Shown one piece after another: positions 55,352 through 63,823 of a stretch of DNA of 64,000 nt. A program made the position numbers and the translations under genes. The notes under the pieces were generated by a model. It was not told the origin of the DNA. It saw only the letters and a program-made list of their open reading frames with translations, and did no database searches. Location of the stretch: NCBI GenBank assembly GCA_910577405.1, contig CAJTMG010000016.1, forward strand, positions 1 through 64,000, read 5' to 3'. How positions within the stretch are numbered: position 1 is the first letter of the stretch; each line of letters starts with the position of its first letter. This stretch comes from an uncultured Oscillibacter sp. Its GTDB lineage: Bacteria; Bacillota; Clostridia; Oscillospirales; Oscillospiraceae.

Positions 55352-56854
55352 ATGCTGAAAATGAAGAATATCACCAAGCAGTTCCCGGGTGTGCGCGCGC
55401 TGGACCAGGTGAGTCTGGAGGCCTGTGACGGCGAGGTGCTGGGGCTGATCGGCATCAACGGCGCCGGCAAGTCTACGCTGATGAACATTCTGGGCGGCGT
55501 CTTCCGCTGCGACGAGGGCGAAATCGAGATTGACGGCGCGGCGCGGTCCTTTGCCAGCCCCAAGGAGGCCGAAAACGCAGGGATTTCCTTTATCCATCAG
55601 GAGCCGGTCTTTTTCTGCTCCATGACAGTGGCGGAAAATATCTTTATGTCCCGCCTGTTCAGAAGTTCCATTCCCTTCTTTACCGATACCAAACGGGCCG
55701 TCAGCGAATCCGCAAAGCTGCTGGATATGCTGGGGACCAATATCAATCCCCGCGCCCGGATGGAGGACGTCTCTATCGGCGAGCGTCAGATTGTGGAGAT
55801 CGCACGGGCATTGGCCGCCGGTTCCTCCATTGTCATCTTTGACGAACCCACATCCTCCCTCTCCCTGAACGAGAAGCAGAACCTCTTCCGTATCATCGGG
55901 CGGCTCCGGGAGGAGGGTAAGACCATTATTTATATCTCCCACTTTCTGGACGAGGTCAAGGAAATCTGTGACCGCTATCTGGTGCTGCGGGACGGCAGGG
56001 TCAGCGGCTCCGGCATGGTGCGGGACGTCAGTCAGGCGGATTTGGTGGAAATGATTATTGGACAGAAGCTGGAGAAGGTCCGGAGTCATAAGAGCGCCGC
56101 CAGTGAGCAGGATACCGTCCTGAAGGTGGAACATATCGCCAGCGGCAAGCTCCTGGAGGACGTGAGCTTCGAACTGCATACCGGCGAAGTCCTGGGGCTT
56201 TGGGGCCTGATGGGTTCTGGGCGTACGGAGACAGTGCGGGCCATGTTCGGCCTGGACCGTGCGGACGGCGGCCAGGTGTTTTTCCGGCAGGACAGCGGCG
56301 AATTACAGATTATCCCCAAAAAAGACTTGCTGAAAAAATGCGGCTACGTAACAGAAGGACGCCATACTGACGGTGTCTTCCTGCCCATGCCCGTCTGGGA
56401 GAATATTACCGCCACAGCCCTGCACAAATACGCCCGAAAGGGATTTCTCATGGACGCCGCCGCGGAACAGGCCAAGGCCAACGAGTTTATTGACCTGCTT
56501 CATATCCGGACGCCAAGCTGCTATACGCCGGTGGAACAGCTTTCCGGCGGCAATCAACAGAAGGTTATTTTCGCAAAGTGGCTCAATAAGGACTTACAGG
56601 TTTTGGTACTGGACGAGCCGACCCGGGGCATTGATATCGGGGCCAAGATGGAAATCTATCGTCTGATCCGGGAGCAGGCCAGGGAGGGAAAGGCTGTTTT
56701 GCTGATTACCTCGGAGATTGATGAGATGGTGGATCTGGCCGACCGGGTGATCGTGCTGCGGGGCGGGCGGATCGTGGCGGAGGAAACCGGCAGCGGAATC
56801 AACGACCATAACCTGATGCAGCTGGCTCTGGAAGGAGGTTTGCGGAATGCGTAA
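55352..56854 (+). CDS. Sugar ABC transporter double ATPase (RbsA/MglA type)
   Basis: The 500-residue protein contains two fused ABC domains. The first has Walker A GINGAGKST (about residue 34), signature region VSIGERQIVEIARAL and Walker B IVIFDEPTSSL. The second has the degenerate Walker A GLMGSGRTE, signature LSGGNQQKVIFAKWL and Walker B VLVLDEPTRGIDIG. A variant first signature and a degenerate second P-loop are normal for sugar ATPases of this class. It overlaps the next gene by 8 bp, implying coupled translation. Confidence 0.95.
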   Translation: MLKMKNITKQFPGVRALDQVSLEACDGEVLGLIGINGAGKSTLMNILGGVFRCDEGEIEIDGAARSFASPKEAENAGISFIHQEPVFFCSMTVAENIFMSRLFRSSIPFFTDTKRAVSESAKLLDMLGTNINPRARMEDVSIGERQIVEIARALAAGSSIVIFDEPTSSLSLNEKQNLFRIIGRLREEGKTIIYISHFLDEVKEICDRYLVLRDGRVSGSGMVRDVSQADLVEMIIGQKLEKVRSHKSAASEQDTVLKVEHIASGKLLEDVSFELHTGEVLGLWGLMGSGRTETVRAMFGLDRADGGQVFFRQDSGELQIIPKKDLLKKCGYVTEGRHTDGVFLPMPVWENITATALHKYARKGFLMDAAAEQAKANEFIDLLHIRTPSCYTPVEQLSGGNQQKVIFAKWLNKDLQVLVLDEPTRGIDIGAKMEIYRLIREQAREGKAVLLITSEIDEMVDLADRVIVLRGGRIVAEETGSGINDHNLMQLALEGGLRNA

Positions 56855-57809
56855 ACAGACAATAGGGGGCAGTCTGAAAGACAGGATTCTCTCCTGCGGC
56901 TTCTATATTCTGTTCATTCTGGTGGCGGTGGTATATACCTGCATGGCCCCTGCTTTCCTGACGGCTGAAAATATCGTCTCCATCCTGAACGCCGCGACCT
57001 TCAGCCTCTTTGCCGCGGCGGGCACGTCTCTGGTATTTATCTCCGGCAATATGGATATGTCCATTGGCTCCATTGCGCTGGTGGCGGCGGCGGCCCTGAC
57101 TCTGGGGTCCAAGGCGGGACTGCCTGTGTCGGCGGTGATTCTGCTGACCATCCTGGTGGGTGCGCTGATCGGCCTGGTGAACGGCATTCTGGTAGCCTAT
57201 GGCCGTATGAACTCCATGCTGACCACCTTGGGCCTGATGCTGGCTTACCGTGGGATTGGCCTACAGATTACCGGCGGAAGGCAGATTACGCTGGCCAGCG
57301 AGTATAAGAACTTTGCGAGAATCAAGATCATGGGCCTTCCGGTATGGGTGGTATTAAGTTTGCTGGCGGTGGTAATTGTTCAGATTGTGCTGAAAAAGAC
57401 CCGGTTCGGCGCTTACTGCTACGCGTTGGGCTGTTCGGAGAGCGCCGCGAAAAAAGTGGGCATTCCGGTAAGAAAGGTGAAGATCGCTGTGTTTGTGATC
57501 TCCGGAATCTGCGCGGCGGTTACAGGCCTGATTGTGGCTTCCCGGCTTGGCGTCATGCGCAGTACCATCGGCAGCGGGATGGAATTCGATATAGTTGCGG
57601 CCATCGTGATAGGCGGCGTCAGCCTCCAGGGCGGCCGGGGCAGCGTTTTGCCGGGGACCTTCCTGGGCGTGCTGCTGCTTAAGGTGATTGACAACGGACT
57701 TGCAATGGTGGGCGCTTCTCCCTACGCCTATCGGTTTGTAGAAGGAATGATTATCTTTGCGGCAATGTATATGGATTCCCTGCGCAGTCTCCGAAAAAAG
57801 AGCGCATAA
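56847..57809 (+). CDS. Sugar ABC transporter permease (RbsC type), second copy
   Basis: The 320-residue integral membrane protein belongs to the same family as the first permease: SLVFISGNMDMSIGSIALVAAA near helix 3 and VIGGVSLQGGRGSVLPGTFLG near the C-terminus. Transporters with two different permeases and one double ATPase occur, for example in the E. coli YtfQRT-YjfF galactofuranose system, so a heterodimeric channel is likely. It is the last transporter gene and a terminator follows closely. Confidence 0.93.
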   Translation: MRKQTIGGSLKDRILSCGFYILFILVAVVYTCMAPAFLTAENIVSILNAATFSLFAAAGTSLVFISGNMDMSIGSIALVAAAALTLGSKAGLPVSAVILLTILVGALIGLVNGILVAYGRMNSMLTTLGLMLAYRGIGLQITGGRQITLASEYKNFARIKIMGLPVWVVLSLLAVVIVQIVLKKTRFGAYCYALGCSESAAKKVGIPVRKVKIAVFVISGICAAVTGLIVASRLGVMRSTIGSGMEFDIVAAIVIGGVSLQGGRGSVLPGTFLGVLLLKVIDNGLAMVGASPYAYRFVEGMIIFAAMYMDSLRSLRKKSA

Positions 57810-57817
57810 ACAGAACG

Positions 57818-57848
57818 AAGGTCAGCGCAGCGATGCACTGGCCTTTTC
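57818..57848 (+). terminator. Terminator of the sugar transporter operon
   Basis: AAGGTCAG pairs with CTGGCCTT (one U-G pair), followed by TTCC. Confidence 0.65.
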
Positions 57849-57984
57849 CTTTCCGAAAGCCTGAACACATTGGACAGCGGGGGCTTGCAATGTATTCCAA
57901 ACTCTTTTGAAATCCGAATATGTCGGACGCCGCATCCCAAAGCCATGAACGCGCCAGACAGCAGGGCTTTGCGTGATGTGCTCC

Positions 57985-58041
57985 AAAACGCCGCCAGAAT
58001 GAAAAACCTGCGTCAAAGGCCCGGCTTGGTCTGGCGTTTTT
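57985..58041 (+). terminator. Second terminator-like hairpin before the LacI gene
   Basis: CGCCAGA pairs with TCTGGCG and is followed by TTTTT. No gene is recognised in the ~140 bp between the two terminators (57849-57984), so an untranslated short RNA or an old gene remnant is possible. Confidence 0.6.
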
Positions 58042-58067
58042 GTCACTTGCTTTTTTGCGCTGACGAC

Positions 58068-58096
58068 TGGACTTTTCCTGAAAAATAGTATAAAAT
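58068..58096 (+). promoter_or_regulatory. Promoter of the LacI-family regulator gene
   Basis: TGGACT (58068-58073) and TAAAAT (58091-58096) are 17 bp apart. TGGTTTCGTTTTTC right behind it partly resembles a catabolite-response or LacI site. Confidence 0.65.
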
Positions 58097-58144
58097 GGTT
58101 TCGTTTTTCTAATTTGTACTTGTGACGCGCGGCATTTTTAGGAG

Positions 58145-59272
58145 TTGGTTACTATTAACTTGAAAGAAATTGCAAAATCCATGGGGGTTTCCTCGGCCTC
58201 AGTGTCCTTTGTGCTCAATGGGAAGCCTGGCATCAGTGAATCCCTCCGGAAGAGTATCTCACAGGTGTTGATCCGGGAGGGCTACACGGTAAAGCCACTC
58301 AGCCGCGGCAGTGAACCGGAGCAGCCCTGCACCCTCCCATCACGAAAGATACTGTTTGTGAAGTTCAAAAAAGAGGGCTATTTTGTTGAAAATAACGGAG
58401 ATTATATTACCAAAATGCTGGACGGCGCGGAGGAGGCGGCAAAGGAATTCGGCTGTTCTATGGGCATTGTCAACGTGGACAAGGATACCGTAGAGCGAAC
58501 CTTGTGTTCTGCAAATCATGACCCGAATCTTGCGGGCGTCATTTTTTTGGGTACGGAGTTCCATGCAGAGGAAAGCGGCGTCCTGCGGGTGCTGAACTGC
58601 CCTCTTGTGGTGGTGGATACCCGGCTTGGCAGCGCGCCCTTTGACACGGTGTCTATTGACGAGCAGATGGGAGTTTATCACGCCATCCATCATCTGACCT
58701 CCCTGGGACACCGGAGGATTACTTATATTCGCAGCGCCATCAAGAATGAGGAATCCCTGGAGCGGGAAGCTGCCTTTGAAGCCGCTGCCGTCCGTTTGGG
58801 TCTGGACCGCGGCGATATCCGTTACCTGGACGCTCTGCCCAACGCTCAGGACAGCTACCGCGTTCTCTATCAGGCCCTCCAGGAAGCACCGCCCTCCACC
58901 GCCTATTTCGCTGCCAACGACACTATGGCCATCGGTGCTCTGCGGGCATTGAAGCAGGCAGGCTGCCGGGTGCCGGAGAATGTCTCGCTGATTGGCTTCG
59001 ATAACGTGAATATTGGCGAGGCGGTGGACCCTCCGCTGACCTCAATCGATATCGGGAAGCATGAGATTGGCGCCCTTGCCGTCAGCCGTCTGATGGAGCA
59101 GACCGCAAAGGGCGCCGGGCGTTTTAATGTGCGGATGCTGGTAGGTACACAGCTGGTGGTCCGCGGCAGCACTGGCCCGGTTATGCTTCCCGCCGTCAAA
59201 CCGGAAGAGGAACGATACGAAAACGGCGTGGAAGCGGAAGCCGGGCAGGACAGTCTGGTTAAGAAGACCTGA
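58145..59272 (+). CDS. LacI-family transcriptional regulator of the sugar locus
   Basis: The N-terminal helix-turn-helix (LKEIAKSMGVSSASVSFVLNGKPGIS) is followed by a hinge and a periplasmic-binding-like effector domain (residues about 65-345; VIFLGTEFHAEESGVL, PPSTAYFAANDTMAIGALRALKQ, VSLIGFDNVNIGEAVDPPLTSIDI). It should repress the nearby transporter and oxidoreductase genes until the imported sugar binds. Start codon: the TTG at 58145 abuts AGGAG (58140-58144) with no spacer. An ATT at 58154 has the ideal nine-base spacing and gives the family-typical MNLKEIAKSMGVS; a TTG at 58160 is 15 bases away. The conventional 58145 is listed, but 58154 looks more functional. Confidence 0.9.
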   Translation: MVTINLKEIAKSMGVSSASVSFVLNGKPGISESLRKSISQVLIREGYTVKPLSRGSEPEQPCTLPSRKILFVKFKKEGYFVENNGDYITKMLDGAEEAAKEFGCSMGIVNVDKDTVERTLCSANHDPNLAGVIFLGTEFHAEESGVLRVLNCPLVVVDTRLGSAPFDTVSIDEQMGVYHAIHHLTSLGHRRITYIRSAIKNEESLEREAAFEAAAVRLGLDRGDIRYLDALPNAQDSYRVLYQALQEAPPSTAYFAANDTMAIGALRALKQAGCRVPENVSLIGFDNVNIGEAVDPPLTSIDIGKHEIGALAVSRLMEQTAKGAGRFNVRMLVGTQLVVRGSTGPVMLPAVKPEEERYENGVEAEAGQDSLVKKT

Positions 59273-59367
59273 CAGGAGAACATTTGTCAAGGGGATTTCA
59301 CCCATAAAATGCCTCCTGCAAACTGGCAATTTATCCTTAGAAGTGATCCTGTTCTTTCGTTATTTGC

Positions 59368-59982
59368 TTATCCGTTGAAAAATCTTGCCCATGTCTGGAA
59401 CTGCTCATACTGTTCCGGAGTGTTGAGCCGCTGGGCGGAACCATCTTCAATGTCTGCTGTTCGCTCGTCATCGGACATTGAGATGAAGCAGAGGGTCTCT
59501 GGGGCAAAGATACCCTCCGCCCGCAGCGTCTCAAATGCCAATGCCACTGTCTCCAGAAACTGTTCCTGGAACTGTTCTTGGATTTCGTCATAGGTGTCAG
59601 CGTCCGTATTGGAGAGGGTCGCTTCCTGATTGCAGAGCTGCTGGCTGACCTGATTGAGTTCACTGTCCGTCCCATCGGAGTAGCCCCACTCATCAGGGAG
59701 ATAGCGATTCAGGCTGAATGATCCATCCGCCACCTGGTCCACCAGCTCCTCGGGCCAGTACTCCCGCAATTCTGCCAGACGCTCCGGCGCCCGGTCCTCT
59801 TCATCCCGCCTCGCCAGCGCCTCTTCGGTATTCACTGCCAAAAAAAGGGTGATGCAGTCGCTGTCGGTAACCAAGGCTGCACTGTAAATGTGCTCTTTCC
59901 CAATTTCCCGACGAATCTTCTCCATTGCGTGCCGTACAGCCTTCTCAATAGCGGGCTGTAGGTTTGCGAAGAATTGTTCCAT
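59368..59982 (-). CDS. DUF4303 domain protein
   Basis: The 204-residue acidic soluble protein matches the DUF4303 pattern: IYSAALVTDSDCITLFLAVNTEEAL, then a W-E region (LREYWPEELV...LNRYLPDEWGYSDG) and a C-terminal part with EIQEQFQEQFLETVALAFETL and FISMSDDERT. DUF4303 belongs to proteins often seen as possible immunity partners of polymorphic toxins, but no toxin gene is next to it here, so this stays a family-level remark. It has its own promoter at 60027-60055 and AAAGG before the ATG. No terminator was identified downstream. Confidence 0.8.
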   Translation of the reverse strand: MEQFFANLQPAIEKAVRHAMEKIRREIGKEHIYSAALVTDSDCITLFLAVNTEEALARRDEEDRAPERLAELREYWPEELVDQVADGSFSLNRYLPDEWGYSDGTDSELNQVSQQLCNQEATLSNTDADTYDEIQEQFQEQFLETVALAFETLRAEGIFAPETLCFISMSDDERTADIEDGSAQRLNTPEQYEQFQTWARFFNG

Positions 59983-60026
59983 CTTTAATTATCCAACCTT
60001 TCTTTTTGACGAATTGATATGAGACA

Positions 60027-60055
60027 AGTATAGCACAGGCGCAACCAGCGTTCAA
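60027..60055 (-). promoter_or_regulatory. Promoter of the DUF4303 gene
   Basis: On the minus strand TTGAAC (60055-60050) and TATACT (60032-60027) are 17 bp apart. A second extended -10 (TGT-TATAAT, plus 60091-60096) lies farther upstream. Confidence 0.75.
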
Positions 60056-60172
60056 CCTCCATTGCAGGGGCTTCACATATGCTTTGGTCAATTATAACAT
60101 ATCCTCTGCCGGCTGGTTCGGAAGAAGCCATTCCGTACATCCAGTGCGCCAAATGACTTCTGCACTTTCAAA

Positions 60173-60219
60173 CAAAAATAGCCGCCCGCGTTTCTTTGCT
60201 GGAAGCTGCGGACGGCTAT
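60173..60219 (-). terminator. Second terminator behind tRNA-Ala
   Basis: On the minus strand ATAGCCGTCCGC pairs fully with GCGGGCGGCTAT (one U-G) and is followed by TTTTT. Confidence 0.8.
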
Positions 60220-60237
60220 GGCAATTGTTCACTTTCA

Positions 60238-60281
60238 TAAAAAGAAACCAGACCGCAGGGCTTAAATCCTGTGATCTGGCT
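60238..60281 (-). terminator. First terminator behind tRNA-Ala
   Basis: On the minus strand CCAGATCACAG pairs with CTGCGGTCTGG (one mismatch, one U-G) and is followed by TTTCTTTTT. Confidence 0.75.
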
Positions 60282-60282
60282 T

Positions 60283-60358
60283 TGGTGGACCTGAAGAGAT
60301 TCGAACTCTCGACCTCTCGGATGCGAACCGAACGCTCTCCCAACTGAGCTACAGGCCC
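60283..60358 (-). tRNA. tRNA-Ala (anticodon CGC)
   Basis: The 76-nt minus-strand cloverleaf folds cleanly: acceptor GGGCCTG/CAGGTCC with the G3-U70 pair that marks alanine tRNAs, D-arm GCTCAGTTGGGAGAGC, anticodon stem TTCGG/CCGAG with loop TTCGCAT (anticodon CGC, reading GCG), T-arm GAGAG-TTCGAAT-CTCTT, discriminator A and an encoded CCA end. It has a promoter at 60401-60428 and two terminators. Confidence 0.95.
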
Positions 60359-60400
60359 ATAGTATAACAATTAAACAGGTCAGACTTGACGACAAGAGAT

Positions 60401-60428
60401 ATTATACCATAAATTTTCGGTTTGTAAA
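60401..60428 (-). promoter_or_regulatory. Promoter of tRNA-Ala
   Basis: On the minus strand TTTACA (60428-60423) and TATAAT (60406-60401) are 16 bp apart, with a TGG extension. Confidence 0.8.
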
Positions 60429-60481
60429 GAGGAAAAATAAAAAAGTTCATAGAAATCGATTTAGAAAATTTGTTTTTGCTA

Positions 60482-60510
60482 TTGAAAATTTAATCGATAG
60501 GATTTATAAT
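60482..60510 (+). promoter_or_regulatory. Promoter of the LRR protein gene
   Basis: TTGAAA (60482-60487) and TATAAT (60505-60510) are 17 bp apart, in an A/T-rich stretch. Confidence 0.8.
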
Positions 60511-60564
60511 AAAAACGATACCGACCCATGGGCAGCAGGTCCAGCAAGAGAAGGAGGAACCAGC

Positions 60565-63165
60565 ATGAGCGACTTTTACATACAGAACGGCGTCCTGATC
60601 GACTACCTGGGGCCAGCAAACGTCCCGATAGAAATACCGGAAGGCGTAACAGAGGTAGGCGAAAATGCGTTCTGGAACGAAAAAATCGGGCAGAGCTATT
60701 GCATTACTGGTGCGGTGATTCCGAAAGGCGTTACACAAGTAGGGGAATACGCCTTTTATAGATGCGGGGCGCTGTCGTATGTCATTCTGCCGGAGGGCCT
60801 GGAGCGCGTTGGAATCCGGGCGTTCTGGAACTGCAACAGCCTGACGGAAATACTTCTTCCGGACAGCGTGACCTATGTAGGCGCAGGAGCCTTTTCTGAC
60901 TGCAAATCCCTGACCAGTGTTGTTCTGTCCCCCAATCTGTCCAGGATATCGGGAAATATGTTCAGCAACTGCGTCAATCTGAAGAGCGTCCGCATTCCCG
61001 AGGGCGTGACGGCAATTAACGACTCTGCGTTTTCCGGCTGTAAAAAGCTGAGGAGCGTAGAGATCCCGTCCAGCGTAACATACATTGCGCCAGACGCCTT
61101 TCGCAGCTGTCCCCGGCTGATGCTCATCGCGCCCCACCTGCTCCTGCAGAATGCAGAAGGGGACCTGAAAATTTCTCTGGTGCTGGGGTACTGCGCGAAT
61201 CCGGAACGCTATCAGGGTGAAGCTGAGGCGCGCTATGCCCAATATGCCAAAAAATATCGGGTGCCGCTTCTGGCAGCCGCTGAAAAGCTGTACAAGGAAG
61301 AAAAAGCGGCAGTCATGGCATACTACAACATCAAGCCCGCCCCGCGAAAGCCTCGGACCGGCCAAAGCAATCCATACGAAAAGCTCAGCGAACAGAAGAA
61401 GGTATTGCTGCTGGAAGAGACGATTCTATCCGGAGACATGGAGAAGCTGGAGGAAGTTCTGACGGGCTGTAAGGAATTCGAGCTTACGGCGAGGGCGTTG
61501 GGACTGGCCTGCCGCTATGGTTCCCTGGAGATGGTCCGGCGGCTGGTGAAGGCAGGGTTTTCCTTTGATTTGGGCTATACCGCCAAGCTGACGGCAAAGT
61601 ATGACACTTATACCGTTTACCGGGGATTCTTCGGCCAAAAGACCGTATACCATCATTTTGAGTATCTGCTGACAGAAGACGATCTGACCAACGGGGAGCG
61701 GATCGGGGACCTGCGGAATATCCGGCACCTGCTGTTCACCGATGGCGAACGCCCGCCCATCCCAGAAGCGGAACGGCTGGAGATTCTCCGATATCTGTCC
61801 CACTGCAAACAGACCAGATGTGACTGCCATAAGCTGCTGCGGAGTGCTGTCATGGAAGAGAAGACAGCCTTTGTGGACGCGCTTATAGAAGAGAACATAA
61901 AACTGCTGGACTATGACCTCTCCGACTGCCCGAACGTCAAGCTGACCGCCGCCGCGAACAAAATGCTGGACATTGCACAGCGTCAGGGGGATAAAATGCC
62001 GGTAAACCTGCCCCTTCTGAAACGGGTGATGAACGACACGAATCTGGTGGCGCGGTTTCTGGACGAGGGAGATCTGCCGGAGAATCTGAACACCACAGAA
62101 TTACTGAAAAGCAGTCTGAACGCAAAGACCGCCGGAACGCTGTCCCTCTGTCTGGAACGGGGCTTCCTGAAAAGCAAGGCCACCCGGGACAAACTGATTC
62201 AGAGGTCCATAGACGAAGGACGGACGGAACATACCGCGGTGCTGTTGGAGTACAAGAACCGAACGGCCGATTTTGTCAAAGAGCGGGCGGCGGAGGAAGC
62301 AAAGCTGATGAAGGACCTGACGGCCGCGCCGGATTCTCTGTATATGCTGAAAAAGCTGTGGCGGTATAAGAAGCAGGCGGACGGGACCATCTGCATCACC
62401 GGATATAAGGGCACGGAGACAGAAGTCACGGTTCCCGAAAAAATTGGCCAAGGTCAAGTGACAGCCATTGCAGACAGCGCGTTTTCACCGGACGCGCTCC
62501 GCCTGACGGAGAAGGAAAGGACCATCAGAAAGGCGATTCAGGCGGTTACGATACCGAACAGCGTCCGGCAGATAGAACAGAACGCTTTTCGGAACTGTGT
62601 CGGGCTGGCCAGGGTGACGCTTCCGGAAGGTCTGACCAGCCTTGAAGAGGGCCTGTTTTACGGCTGCGGGTCTTTGGCGGGGATAATCATTCCCGAGGGC
62701 GTCAGGAAGATTGAAGAATGTGCCTTTGAGAGCTGCACCGCATTAAAGACAGCAGCGCTTCCGGACAGCCTGCGGGAAATCGGTTACAGGGCGTTTTTTC
62801 ACTGTGACGCGCTGGTTTCCGTGACGCTGCCAAAGAAGCTGCGCAAAATAGAGGCAGAGGCGTTTTCGTGCAGCGGGCTTGAGGAGATTACGATTCCCGG
62901 AAACGTAAAATTGATTTCAAGGAACGCCTTCTTTCAGTGCTCCAGGCTTCGGGAGGCAGTGGTGGAACGGGGCGTAATTACCTTGGAATACGGCGTGTTC
63001 CAGGGGTGCGGAAATCTGGCGCGGGTCACGCTCCCTAACAGCGTCACTGAAATACACCAGATGGCCTTCGTGGACTGTCCCACAGAGCTGGTAATCCGCG
63101 CCCTGCCTGGAGCTTACGCGGCGGAGTTTGCGAAGCAGAATTTTTACAGATTTGAGCATATCTGA
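60565..63165 (+). CDS. Intracellular BspA-type leucine-rich-repeat protein with a helical, ankyrin-like core
   Basis: The 866-residue protein starts at ATG 60565 behind AGGAGG. Residues about 15-190 are LRR_5/BspA repeats of about 23 residues (for example AFYRCGALSYVILPEGLERVG). Residues about 200-590 are helical, with weak ankyrin-like units (GSLEMVRRLVKAGFSF, TAGTLSLCLERGFLKSK). Residues about 600-860 return to BspA repeats (AFRNCVGLARVTLPEGLTSLE). Most BspA-type proteins are exported, but this one has no signal peptide, SLH or sorting motif, so it is probably cytoplasmic and serves protein-protein contacts. Function is unknown. It has a strong promoter and its own terminator. Confidence 0.85.
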   Translation: MSDFYIQNGVLIDYLGPANVPIEIPEGVTEVGENAFWNEKIGQSYCITGAVIPKGVTQVGEYAFYRCGALSYVILPEGLERVGIRAFWNCNSLTEILLPDSVTYVGAGAFSDCKSLTSVVLSPNLSRISGNMFSNCVNLKSVRIPEGVTAINDSAFSGCKKLRSVEIPSSVTYIAPDAFRSCPRLMLIAPHLLLQNAEGDLKISLVLGYCANPERYQGEAEARYAQYAKKYRVPLLAAAEKLYKEEKAAVMAYYNIKPAPRKPRTGQSNPYEKLSEQKKVLLLEETILSGDMEKLEEVLTGCKEFELTARALGLACRYGSLEMVRRLVKAGFSFDLGYTAKLTAKYDTYTVYRGFFGQKTVYHHFEYLLTEDDLTNGERIGDLRNIRHLLFTDGERPPIPEAERLEILRYLSHCKQTRCDCHKLLRSAVMEEKTAFVDALIEENIKLLDYDLSDCPNVKLTAAANKMLDIAQRQGDKMPVNLPLLKRVMNDTNLVARFLDEGDLPENLNTTELLKSSLNAKTAGTLSLCLERGFLKSKATRDKLIQRSIDEGRTEHTAVLLEYKNRTADFVKERAAEEAKLMKDLTAAPDSLYMLKKLWRYKKQADGTICITGYKGTETEVTVPEKIGQGQVTAIADSAFSPDALRLTEKERTIRKAIQAVTIPNSVRQIEQNAFRNCVGLARVTLPEGLTSLEEGLFYGCGSLAGIIIPEGVRKIEECAFESCTALKTAALPDSLREIGYRAFFHCDALVSVTLPKKLRKIEAEAFSCSGLEEITIPGNVKLISRNAFFQCSRLREAVVERGVITLEYGVFQGCGNLARVTLPNSVTEIHQMAFVDCPTELVIRALPGAYAAEFAKQNFYRFEHI

Positions 63166-63204
63166 TCAACAATAAGAATTTCCATGAAACGAACACAACG
63201 TATA

Positions 63205-63242
63205 AAGAAGACCCCTCCGTAACAGGAAGGGTCTTCTTTTTT
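63205..63242 (+). terminator. Terminator between the LRR gene and the convergent sasp gene
   Basis: AAGAAGACCC...GGGTCTTCTT forms a strong stem with a long T-run on the plus strand. The minus strand has a short T stretch and may also terminate. Confidence 0.85.
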
Positions 63243-63293
63243 GTTCAGACGGAATCAGGGAATCCCGACGGAACGCGCAGAATAACAGGTGGC

Positions 63294-63491
63294 TTACAGA
63301 TTCTTCTCGTAGGACTCGATCATCTTCTTGACCATCTGGCCGCCCACGGAACCGGCTTCACGGCTGGTCAGGTCGCCGTTGTAGCCTTCCTTCAGGTTGA
63401 CGCCGACTTCAGAAGCGGCCTCCATCTTGAACTTGTCCATAGCGGCACGGGCCTCGGGAACGTTGAGCTGATTGGTGTTCTTGGTAGACAT
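63294..63491 (-). CDS. Alpha/beta-type small acid-soluble spore protein
   Basis: The 65-residue protein starts at ATG 63491 behind GGAGAA; a longer in-frame start at 63695 would add about 68 unrelated residues. It has the SASP signature: VPEARAAMDKFKMEAASEVGV, which contains the germination-protease cleavage region, then NLKEGYNGDLTSREAGSVGGQMVKKMIESYE. These proteins coat and protect DNA in spores and are degraded at germination. The gene is strong evidence that the organism sporulates. Expression by sigma-G would be expected, but no convincing sigma-G promoter could be identified upstream. Confidence 0.95.
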   Translation of the reverse strand: MSTKNTNQLNVPEARAAMDKFKMEAASEVGVNLKEGYNGDLTSREAGSVGGQMVKKMIESYEKNL

Positions 63492-63823
63492 AATAGCATT
63501 CTCCTTTTCATCAAACATATTGATTTCTGCTGTGGATTCACTGGGTATCGCCTGCATAGTTTGACTCGAAGGAGCGCGAATATGCCGTTTTTCTGCCGGT
63601 AATTTTTTCTCATACAAATGATTCTGCGGCAGGAGGGGCGCGTCAGCTGTCCGAATCATAAAGGTAAAGAAAAAGCCGGGACCGGACGCAGCCATGACCC
63701 GCCCATAGCCGGAATGAAAAGCGTCTTCTGTGAAAAAGTTGATCTGCCGCGCATGAAAACGGAAAAAACAGAAACCCTAAATCTGCACGGAATCCGACTG
63801 TAATGAAAAGGAGTGAGCGCGAG
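63492..63823. other. Intergenic region between sasp and arcA
   Basis: No convincing gene is seen. The stretch should hold the promoter of the spore protein (minus strand) and of arcA (plus strand), but no clear -35/-10 pair stands out. A short plus-strand open frame at 63618-63803 lacks a ribosome-binding site. Confidence 0.35.

Noticed and set aside
60092..60370. Protein-like frame containing GPVAQLGERSVRIREVESSN
   Set aside because: This is the well-known false translation of a tRNA gene; the region encodes tRNA-Ala.
63618..63803. 61-codon plus-strand frame upstream of arcA
   Set aside because: No ribosome-binding site, no domain and a composition unlike coding sequence nearby.
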